Assembly (NCBI GenBank): GCA_903913215.1
Contig: CAIWKE010000028.1
Span: forward strand, 1-64,000
Origin: an uncultured Holophagaceae bacterium
GTDB taxonomy: Bacteria; Acidobacteriota; Holophagae; Holophagales; Holophagaceae
DNA length: 64,000 bases
Direction of reading: 5' to 3'
Part shown: piece by piece, positions 55,435 through 64,000 of the stretch
Layout: each line of letters starts with the position of its first letter
How positions within the stretch are numbered: the stretch's first letter is position 1
Made by a program: the position numbers and the translations under genes
The notes under the pieces: generated by a model
Seen by the model: the letters and a program-made list of their open reading frames with translations, nothing else
Told to the model about the DNA's origin: nothing
Databases searched by the model: none

Positions 55435-56277
55435 TCAGCTGCGAGGAGCCTTCCAGGGGGTCACCTGCTCCACCTCGCGCAGCTTGTTCAGGGCTCGCTG
55501 GGGGGCCTGGCTGGCGATGGAGGTGGCGATGGCGTGGGCCAGGATGTTGAAGGTGGTAAGGCTGTGGGTATAGAGCAGGTTCTCGCCGGGTATGGGCAGA
55601 AGCAGGGTGGCCACCTTGGCCAGTGGGGAAGTGATGCTGTCGGTGAACACCAGGACAGGGATGCCCCGCTTGCGGGCATAGGCGGCGGCGTCCAGGGTTT
55701 CCTGAGAATAGGGCGTGATGCTGATGGCGATGAGGAGATCCTTGGGTCCCAGCAGGCCCACCTGGGTGGCGAAATCCGCAGGGTTGCCCTCCATGACCGG
55801 CAGGTCGATGTTGATGAGCAGGTAGGCGAACTGGCGGGTCATGATCGCCGAAACGCCATCGCCGATGGCCAGCCGGATACGGCTGATCTTCAGCAGCTTC
55901 ACGACTTTCTGGAGGAGGTCTTCATCAATGGCTTGGAGCAGGATCTCGAGGTTCTTGACGTCCCGCCGAGCCACTTCCAGCAGGGTGGCTGAAGCCTGCA
56001 CGGGGGCCTGCAGGAACTGCTCGTCGCGACCATAGTGCTTCTTGGCCGCGCTCACCAGGGCCTTCCGCATCTCCAGGTAACCGGAGTAGTCCAGCTTTTT
56101 GGCGAAGCGCACCACGGTGGCCACGCAGGTCTTGGATTTCTCGGCCAGGTCCTCAACCCCCCAGAGGGGCGCCTCGTTCATGTTGGCGATGAGACAGTCC
56201 GCGATCTGCCGCTGGCTGGGGGACAAGCCCTTGGCACTGTGGAGGCGATTTAGGAGGGGACTCTTCGACGGTGCCAT
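55435..56277 (-). CDS. MurR/RpiR-family transcription regulator
   Basis: The protein has 280 residues from the ATG at 56277. Residues ~1-75 are the RpiR helix-turn-helix (LSPSQRQIADCLIANMNEAP, KSKTCVATVVRFAKKLDYSGY). Residues ~110-265 are a SIS domain (RIRLAIGDGVSAIMTRQFAY, DLLIAISITPYSQETLDAA, VLVFTDSITSPLA). SIS domains bind phosphosugars, but in some loci RpiR proteins control peptide or amino-acid use. It lies just upstream of the TonB receptor in the same direction and probably regulates that locus. Confidence 0.88.
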   Translation of the reverse strand: MAPSKSPLLNRLHSAKGLSPSQRQIADCLIANMNEAPLWGVEDLAEKSKTCVATVVRFAKKLDYSGYLEMRKALVSAAKKHYGRDEQFLQAPVQASATLLEVARRDVKNLEILLQAIDEDLLQKVVKLLKISRIRLAIGDGVSAIMTRQFAYLLINIDLPVMEGNPADFATQVGLLGPKDLLIAISITPYSQETLDAAAYARKRGIPVLVFTDSITSPLAKVATLLLPIPGENLLYTHSLTTFNILAHAIATSIASQAPQRALNKLREVEQVTPWKAPRS

Positions 56278-56296
56278 GGGACTAAGGGTAGCAAGG

Positions 56297-57493
56297 TCAG
56301 GAAGGCGGCTGGATCTCGCGGGCCCCGACGAAGTCCGCGAGCCGCTCCAGAGCCTCGTCCAGGGCCCGACGTCTGGACTTGGTGGCCTTGATGCCCGGCT
56401 CCCACCAGAGGCCCTTGATCTCCAGGACAGCGCGGTCCCGGTGCAACTTGGGATCCAGGCGACCCACCAGCCGCTCTCCTTCCAGGATGGGCAGCACGAA
56501 GTAGCCGTACCGGCGCTTGGGCTCGGGCACGAAGGCCTCGAAGTGGTAGTCGAAGCCGAAGCGGCGCAGGGCCCGGGTCCGGTCCCGCAGGATGGGATCG
56601 AAGGGGCAGAGCAGGCGGGTGCGCGCCGGGGCCTCCGGCAGCTTGGCCAGCCGCGCCTCCCAGTCCGCCAGGGCGTAAGCAGGGCGCAGCTCCCCGTCGG
56701 CGCTTTCGACTTGGACAGGGACGAGGTGCCCGGCCTGCACGGCCGCAGTACACCAGACCTTGGCTTCGGCGACCTCGAGGCTGGCCCAGAAGTCCGCCAG
56801 TTCCTTGGGCGTGAAGACCCAGAGCCGCTCGGCAGCGCTGGCGCAGGCCCAGTTCTGGTGCTCGGCCGCGGTGGGGCAGGGCAGGGCGTGGAGCTCCGGG
56901 AAGACCCGCTCCGTGAGGTCATAGAGCTTCTGGAAACCCTCGCGGCGGGGCACCACCAGCTCACCCGTGCGCCAGAGGAAGTCCAGGGCAGCCTTTTGCG
57001 GCTTCCAGCCCCACCAGGGGCCACGCTTCTCCGGGTGCTCGAAGTCCGAGGAGCGCAGCGGGCCTTCCTCGGTGATGCGCAGCTTCACGTCCTCCACCAC
57101 CTTGGCCCCGTCCGTGCCCCGGAAGTGATGCTGCCACCAGGCGTGGGCCAGGAGGCGCTCCCTGTCCCTCTGGAAGCGGGGCTTCCAGTGGGGGAAGTGG
57201 GTCGTGGGGATGGCGGAGGCATCGTGCGTGAAGGCCTCGAAGAGGGTTCGCTTCGACTCCAGCAGCCGCTTCAGCTGCTCGGGCCGGTAACCGTCCAGGC
57301 GGCTGAAGAGGGTGAGGTCGTGGGCCCGGGCCAACACATTGATGGTGTCCACCTGTACGAAGCCCAGGCGCTCCACCAGGGCCTGCAGCGAGGCCGTGGT
57401 GGCCCGCTTGGTGGGATCCGACAGCAGCCCCTGGGCCCCCAGGAAGAGGCGCTGAGCGGCGGCGGCGGGGACGGTGGGCAGCGTGTTGGACAC
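56297..57493 (-). CDS. YcaQ-like winged-helix DNA glycosylase
   Basis: The protein has 398 residues. The opening segments LGFVQVDTINVLARAHDLTLFSR (containing a Q-x-D catalytic motif) and LFEAFTHDASAIP, with FPHWKPRF, match the HTH_42/YcaQ family. Three winged-helix units are typical; WWGWKPQKAALDFLW and LLCPFDPILRDRTR belong to the later ones. E. coli YcaQ unhooks interstrand DNA crosslinks. It starts with GTG, and a TnpB relic lies upstream. Confidence 0.82.
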   Translation of the reverse strand: MSNTLPTVPAAAAQRLFLGAQGLLSDPTKRATTASLQALVERLGFVQVDTINVLARAHDLTLFSRLDGYRPEQLKRLLESKRTLFEAFTHDASAIPTTHFPHWKPRFQRDRERLLAHAWWQHHFRGTDGAKVVEDVKLRITEEGPLRSSDFEHPEKRGPWWGWKPQKAALDFLWRTGELVVPRREGFQKLYDLTERVFPELHALPCPTAAEHQNWACASAAERLWVFTPKELADFWASLEVAEAKVWCTAAVQAGHLVPVQVESADGELRPAYALADWEARLAKLPEAPARTRLLCPFDPILRDRTRALRRFGFDYHFEAFVPEPKRRYGYFVLPILEGERLVGRLDPKLHRDRAVLEIKGLWWEPGIKATKSRRRALDEALERLADFVGAREIQPPS

Positions 57494-57539
57494 GGTCCAA
57501 CACTAACCTACCAGACCTAGCCGCGTAGTGCTCCATCCA

Positions 57540-58850
57540 TAGCCTCCGGTTTGGGTGGAGGTGAGGCGCGGTGCTGTATTGGTCAAAAACTGTCCATTTC
57601 GATGAATTAGAATAGAGGTTGATACTTCGCAAAGTGACTTACGCCCTGTATCCCAACGCGACCCAGGAGGCCGCGCTGTTGGATATGAAGGGTTCCCACA
57701 TGCGCTTGAGCAACTCTGCATTGGAGCAGCGGATCTCGGCATACCGGCGCTGTGGCGTGACCGTTCGGTATAAGGACCAGTGCAAAGACCTGACAGACCT
57801 GCGGGCCGCCGATCCCGAGTTCAAGGCCCTGAATGCGCAAAGCTCTCAGATGACACTCAAACGGGTGGATCTGGCGATGCAGGCGTTCTTTCGCCGGGTG
57901 GGTCGGGGTGAGACCCCAGGCTTCCCTCGATTCAAGTCCTTCGACCGGTTCTCAGGGTGGGGCTATAAGACCCACGGAGACGGCTGGAAGCTGACCCCAG
58001 GCAAGGACTTCCACCATGGCCGCCTGCGCCTCTCGGGGATCGGCAACCTTCGCATCCGGGGTAAGTCCCGACTGAAGGGTGAGCCCGTCACCTGCGAGAT
58101 CAGTCACAAGGCTGGTCGCTGGTATGCCTCCGTCTCCCTGGAGGTCCGCCCGAACCGCGAGTGCGGGTCCGGCGCGGCCGGTCTGGATTGGGGCGTGGAG
58201 ACCTTCGCCACCCTGGTCCACCCTGATGGCCGGGTCCAGGAGATCCAGAACCCCAGGTGGGTGAAGCGGGCCGAGGATGCTCTGGCCGGAAGCCCTCGAA
58301 GGGCTGGCTGAAGGCCAAACGCGAGGCCACTCGTATCCAGCGCAAGACCGCTAATAAGCGGCTGAACTTCCTCCACCAGGAGTCCAACAGCCTGGTGAAT
58401 GCACTCGGTTTCATCGCCACCGAGGTTCTGAGCGTGAAGGCCATGACGGCTTCCGCCAAAGGCACTGTGGAGGAGCCAGGCAAGAACGTAAAACAGAAGG
58501 CCGGGCTGAACCAGGGCATCCTGGACACAGCTCCGGCAGCATTCCTATCCATCACGAAGGCAAAGGCGGAAGAGGCCATGGCGGAGCGGGTGGATGTCCC
58601 AACGAAGAGTGTGAAGCCGTCCCAGACCTGCCGAAAGTGCGGCAGCCAGCGCAAAAAGACGCTGGCTGACCGGACGCATGTCTGCGAGGTCTGCGGTCAC
58701 ACCGAGAAGCGGGATGTGAATGCGGCGTGGGTAATGCTGAATTGGGCCCTTTGGGGCAGTGCAACGGGCAGGGTATCGGCCCGGCATGGCGGCGCGAGTC
58801 GCTCCAAGCTGCGAAACCTCATCCATACCGTGAGGTTGGGTGGGGTAGTT
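57540..58850 (+). mobile_element. IS200/IS605-type remnant with tnpB only
   Basis: A frameshifted tnpB lies between a CCTCC/GGAGG hairpin (57543-57561) and an AACCTCA/TGAGGTT hairpin (58815-58837), which resemble the subterminal hairpins of IS605-type left and right ends. No Y1 transposase (tnpA) lies nearby. The right end abuts the stop codon of the chemoreceptor gene. The exact ends are uncertain. Confidence 0.6.
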
Positions 58851-58949
58851 CATAGCTTGAACCTCTGCACGAGCCCGCGCAGCCGCTCGGAGATCTGGGA
58901 GAGCTCCTCGGCGGTGTGGCTGATCTCGGTGACGGTGGCGGCGAGTTGA
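57619..58949 (+). pseudogene. Frameshifted TnpB (RNA-guided nuclease family)
   Basis: The first frame (57619-58311, TTG start after AGAGG) covers the N-terminus and RuvC-I (AAGLDWGVETFATL). A single-base shift near 58290 moves the sense to the third frame, which continues RKPSKGWLKAKREATRIQ, RuvC-II (ATEVLSVKAM), the zinc finger (CRKCGSQ and CEVCGH) and RuvC-III (RDVNAAWVM). All catalytic residues survive, so the break looks recent, or is a sequencing error. The second frame runs past the likely IS end, into the opposite-strand chemoreceptor. The end of tnpB would normally also encode the guide RNA. Confidence 0.8.
58815..58837 (+). ncRNA. Right-end hairpin, possible omega-RNA portion
   Basis: AACCTCA and TGAGGTT form a perfect seven-base stem around a nine-base loop near the end of the tnpB frame. 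TnpB guide RNAs overlap the 3' end of the gene and its right-end hairpin, so this is where one would be expected. No transcript evidence is available. Confidence 0.3.
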
Positions 58950-60385
58950 TGGGTGGCGGCGGCATTCTGCTGAAGCCGGTCCGAGGTCTCCTCCATCAGG
59001 CTGTTCACCTCACGGCTGGCCTCGCCCTGGCCACGGCTGAGTGCAGCCACATCCGCCACTTGGCTTGTGACTTCCTGAATGCGCTCCCGGATGGAGCCCA
59101 GGTGGCCCAGGGTGTTGGCCACGCTCTCGGTGCCCTTGGTCACCGCCTCTTCAGTCTGGTCCGTGAGCCCGCGGATCTTGGTGGCGGCTGTGGCGCAGCG
59201 CTCCGCCAGCTTGCGGACTTCTTCGGCCACCACGGTGAAGCCTTTGCCCTGGGCCCCGGCCTTGGCGGCCTCGATGGCGGCGTTGAGGCTCAGGAGGTTG
59301 GTCTGACGGGCGATGTCCTGGATGACCTGGACGGCCCCGATGATCTGGCCTGTGGCCTCCCGGATGGCGGCAATGCCCCCCTCCGCGTCCTTGCCGGCCC
59401 GGGCGCCGTCTTCGGTGTCCTGGGCGGCGGCCTGGGTGCGGGCCGCGGTGGCCAGGGCGTTCTCGTCCAGGTGGCTGACGTTGACGCCCAGGCGGCGGAT
59501 GGAGTCCTGCACGCTGGCACCGGCCCGGTTCAGGTCCTCGCCCACTTTGGCCGTGTCTTCCACGGTCCGCGAGATCTGGGTCGCGCTGGCGGCCAGCTCC
59601 GTGGCCCCCGAGGCCACCTCGTCGGAGGCGGCCTCCACCTCGCGCAGGGCCTGGTTGAGGCGGCCCACCATGCCATTGAAGAGGGCAGCCTGGGTGGCGA
59701 TCTCATCACCGGAGCTGGCCTCGGCGCGCACCGTGAAGTCACCCTCGGCCACGGCGGCGATGGACCGGCCCAGGGCCTCCATGGGGCGGAGGATGACTCG
59801 GCGCATGAAGTAGGCCGTGAGCCCGCCCATGAACAGGAGTGTGACCAGACTCAGCAGCCCGGAGCCGAGTTGGAAGTCGCGTTTCTGCCGCTCCAGTTCC
59901 GCCGTGGACCTGGACATGCCGAAGACGGCCACGAAATCCCCGGACTTCCGGCCGTCGAAGGAGGTCATGCCCAGGGCCTGGTGGCAGGCGATGCAGCCGT
60001 CCTGGAGGCGGCCCGGGGAAAGTACGTAGGTCCAGGCGGCCCCGTCGGCACCGGCGTAGCTGCCCTTGAAGTCCGTCAGGTCCGGCTGGGCCCGGAAGGC
60101 TTCCACTGCGGCCTGCTCGACCGCCCGCTCCCCGGCTGGGCTCTGAGGAATGGCCGTGAGAGCCACCCGGTGGAAGACCATGCCCACCTTTTTACAGTAG
60201 GCCTCCGCCTCCCAATGCAGCATGAAACGGGAATTGATGCCCATGGCCCGGAGGTTGTCCTCGAAGGCCAGCCGCAGCCGGGTGGACTGAAGCCCTCCCA
60301 CCAGCAGGGTGACGCCCAGGAAAAGCAGCGCCAGGGCTGTGCCGAGGGGGACGAAAAACTTGAGGGCGAGGCTGCGCTTGGGCAC
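58850..60385 (-). CDS. Methyl-accepting chemotaxis protein with a heme-c sensor domain
   Basis: The protein has 511 residues. Transmembrane helix 1 is at ~10-30, and a periplasmic domain (~32-165) contains CIACH at 131-135, a CxxCH site for covalent heme c. After helix 2 (~170-192) come a HAMP domain and the cytoplasmic signalling hairpin ([33 protein letters not shown]). Such heme receptors are known from Geobacter and sense redox state or oxygen. The gene should direct movement or a similar response to electron-acceptor conditions. Confidence 0.88.
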   Translation of the reverse strand: MPKRSLALKFFVPLGTALALLFLGVTLLVGGLQSTRLRLAFEDNLRAMGINSRFMLHWEAEAYCKKVGMVFHRVALTAIPQSPAGERAVEQAAVEAFRAQPDLTDFKGSYAGADGAAWTYVLSPGRLQDGCIACHQALGMTSFDGRKSGDFVAVFGMSRSTAELERQKRDFQLGSGLLSLVTLLFMGGLTAYFMRRVILRPMEALGRSIAAVAEGDFTVRAEASSGDEIATQAALFNGMVGRLNQALREVEAASDEVASGATELAASATQISRTVEDTAKVGEDLNRAGASVQDSIRRLGVNVSHLDENALATAARTQAAAQDTEDGARAGKDAEGGIAAIREATGQIIGAVQVIQDIARQTNLLSLNAAIEAAKAGAQGKGFTVVAEEVRKLAERCATAATKIRGLTDQTEEAVTKGTESVANTLGHLGSIRERIQEVTSQVADVAALSRGQGEASREVNSLMEETSDRLQQNAAATHQLAATVTEISHTAEELSQISERLRGLVQRFKL

Positions 60386-60505
60386 AGAGTCTCCGAAGAA
60401 ACGGGGTGGTTGAAGCCTACCTCGGCACTTCGGATCTGAATCGTTATTTTCAATCCTGCTTGTTGGCCTACCGTCATTCGGGACAAGGACGGTGTGAAAT
60501 GTTGA

Positions 60506-62608
<2,103 letters not shown>

Positions 62609-62612
62609 TCAG

Positions 62613-62870
62613 GCTCAAATGTTTGTATTATAGATAATTATAAAAATAATAATTTCTGTATTTAAAAAACATGTATAAACAATATTAAAGCAATATCAGT
62701 TTTTTGGTCACTTTACTAAGCACTTGTAATTAAATTTGTTATTATTTATTCATTAATTATTTAAAATAAACTAGTTATAACTATTTTATACATCGAATTT
62801 TGATGATTTTTGTCAAAATTTGATCTCCGACAATTAATTTAAGTTAATTATCGACAGTATTTAAATAATG
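62613..62870. promoter_or_regulatory. AT-rich palindromic block upstream of the Rieske operon
   Basis: About 260 bases are overwhelmingly A and T in an otherwise GC-rich chromosome. Within it are a perfect 12-base palindrome TAGTTATAACTA (62772-62783), an 8-base inverted repeat AATTTTGA/TCAAAATT (62796-62820) and AATTAA/TTAATT (62832-62849). Candidate roles are promoter UP elements, operator array or nucleoid-protein binding. No coding frame is visible. Confidence 0.6.
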
Positions 62871-63012
62871 TGCCCCAGGTCACACTGTGTCTGCCGGTAA
62901 ATCGAGATCGTTGAAAAGCGACAGACAGATCATCAAGATGATGTTTTCAGCACCAGCCTTCAAACACGCCTCGGATTCCTCCGCCTGGGTTTAGACCCAA
63001 AGGACGCGCCCC

Positions 63013-63216
63013 ATGGAACTGACCTGGATCACGATCGCCGCCAGCTTGGCGATGGGTTCGGCGGCAGCCTTCTTCTTCATCTACGCGGTCAAGCGGAACT
63101 GGATGCAGGATCTCGAGGAGTCGAAGTACCAGGTGTTCTGGTCCGACGCGCAGGACATGAAACGGGTGAAACCCACTCAGGAGACGGCCGATGGCAGTCA
63201 ATCTAAAGCGAAGTAG
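63013..63216 (+). CDS. CcoS-like small membrane protein
   Basis: The protein has 67 residues. One N-terminal transmembrane helix ([21 protein letters not shown]) is followed by [19 protein letters not shown], recalling the CcoS pattern in which a short helix precedes a DDLE-type motif. CcoS assists cbb3 oxidase assembly, but here it precedes a Rieske protein, so it may be a subunit or assembly factor of this bc-type complex. AAAGGA lies upstream. It overlaps the Rieske gene by 26 bases. Confidence 0.5.
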   Translation: MELTWITIAASLAMGSAAAFFFIYAVKRNWMQDLEESKYQVFWSDAQDMKRVKPTQETADGSQSKAK

Positions 63217-63682
63217 CGGGGAGGATTCCGACGGGGGCAAGACCTCCCGTCGACGGATGCTCGGTTGGCTGACCGGCGTGGGCCTCTTCGGTTCCGCAGG
63301 CCTCAGCGCCGTGTCCAACTTCGTCTTCATCAAGCCGCGGGCCACCTACGGTCAACCCCAGCGGTTCAGCGTGGGCAAGCCCGAGGACTTCCCGGAAGGC
63401 ACACGCTCGGTCCTGGGCGCCCGTGGCATCTGCATCGTGCGTGAGGGCACCAAGCTGGCGGCGATCTCCACCACCTGCACCCACCTGGGCTGCACCGTGG
63501 CTTCGGCCGAGACCGGCTTCGCCTGCCCCTGCCACGGCTCGCGCTTCGATCCCGATGGCAACGTCACCGGGGGGCCCGCACCGCGGCCGCTGCCCTGGTT
63601 CCAGGTCACCCTCGCCCCGAACGGCGAGATCGAAGTGGACAAGGACATTGAAATCACGCCTGGGAGCTACCTGACCCTATGA
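63191..63682 (+). CDS. Rieske iron-sulfur protein of a bc-type complex
   Basis: The protein has 163 residues. [16 protein letters not shown] is a membrane-anchor/export segment with a twin-arginine-like start. CTHLGC and CPCHGSRF hold the two Cys and two His of the [2Fe-2S] cluster, and [11 protein letters not shown] is the proline loop. It takes electrons from quinol in a cytochrome bc or b6f-type complex. Its stop overlaps the cytochrome b start (ATGA). Confidence 0.93.
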   Translation: MAVNLKRSSGEDSDGGKTSRRRMLGWLTGVGLFGSAGLSAVSNFVFIKPRATYGQPQRFSVGKPEDFPEGTRSVLGARGICIVREGTKLAAISTTCTHLGCTVASAETGFACPCHGSRFDPDGNVTGGPAPRPLPWFQVTLAPNGEIEVDKDIEITPGSYLTL

Positions 63683-64000
63683 GCCCTGTGACGCCCCCCA
63701 AACCCTCCCCCTTCGCCGCCCTGCTGGAACTCCCCGGCAACGTCTGGAAGTCCATCTTCCGGAACCCGCTCCCGTCCAATGACCTGGAGCGCTCGGCCAC
63801 CAGCTTCACGAACTTCTTCCTGCACATTCATCCCGTGAAGGTGCACAAGAACTCGCTGCGGCCCACCTACACCTTCGGCCTCGGTCTGGTCTCGTTCTTC
63901 CTGTTCGTGATCCTGATCGTGACGGGCATCCTGCTGATGTTCTACTACGTGCCTTCCACGACCCAGGCCTACGATCGGATGCTGGATCTGCGAGGTACCG
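63679..64000 (+). CDS. Cytochrome b N-terminus, continues beyond window
   Basis: The frame is open to the right edge; 107 residues are visible from the ATG at 63679, which overlaps the Rieske stop. [22 protein letters not shown] followed by a first hydrophobic helix ([23 protein letters not shown]) matches the beginning of b6-type cytochrome b. The heme-ligand His residues lie outside the window. It is the quinol-oxidising core of the same complex as the Rieske protein. Confidence 0.88.
   Translation, partial: MSPVTPPKPSPFAALLELPGNVWKSIFRNPLPSNDLERSATSFTNFFLHIHPVKVHKNSLRPTYTFGLGLVSFFLFVILIVTGILLMFYYVPSTTQAYDRMLDLRGT

Overview
The window comes from a GC-rich bacterial chromosome. Its mix of genes fits Acidobacteriota, possibly a Holophaga/Geothrix-type organism: a TonB receptor with an N-terminal carboxypeptidase-regulatory domain, a CadC-like winged-helix regulator, exported M14/M28 peptidases, a heme-c chemoreceptor and a Rieske/cytochrome b operon. 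That placement is an inference; no rRNA gene is present to confirm it.

Layout. 1-0.8 kb: a minus-strand pair made of a small cysteine-rich exported precursor and the start of an MNIO (DUF692) enzyme, resembling HvfA/HvfB-type copper-binding RiPP loci. About 1.4-6.7 kb: a visibly lower-GC integrative element carrying a tyrosine integrase, an excisionase-like protein and three DEDD-family nuclease-like genes. Two of these are tandem paralogues with an added helix-turn-helix domain, and the second has lost catalytic residues. 6.8-13.1 kb: an MFS transporter, an acyltransferase, a VolA/Pla-like lipase lipoprotein and a coiled-coil lipoprotein. 13.3-21.3 kb: metK with a possibly structured leader, a four-gene c-di-GMP/two-component operon containing a NagZ-like hydrolase, and clpB. 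21.5-26.4 kb: a frameshifted C1-type peptidase, a DUF2892 protein, an ECF sigma/anti-sigma pair, a CadC-like regulator and a ThrE-type exporter. 26.5-29.8 kb: a molybdoenzyme with a fused DmsB-DmsC partner. 29.9-39 kb: an ORF6N protein, an FAD oxidoreductase, mutS, a PNPOx-like protein, a lipoprotein, a split chromate transporter and a hemerythrin-HAD fusion. 39.4-42 kb: a Ssu/Tau/Nrt-type ABC importer.

45.4-56.3 kb is a minus-strand peptide-utilisation locus: RpiR-type regulator, TonB receptor, exported cyanophycinase-like S51 peptidase, M14 carboxypeptidase, isoaspartyl dipeptidase, YfcC-type carrier and M28 peptidase. Together these could degrade cyanophycin or other isoaspartyl peptides outside the cell and finish the job inside. 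56.3-62.5 kb: a YcaQ-like DNA glycosylase, a frameshifted TnpB relic, a chemoreceptor with a CxxCH heme site and a FadH-like reductase. A strikingly AT-rich, palindrome-bearing block at about 62.61-62.87 kb then precedes a CcoS-like/Rieske/cytochrome b operon cut by the window edge.

At least five intergenic inverted repeats share one architecture: arms built from roughly 9-10-base tandem units. One overlaps the start of the M14 peptidase gene. The best candidates for something new are the exonuclease-bearing element and the metallophore-like RiPP pair.
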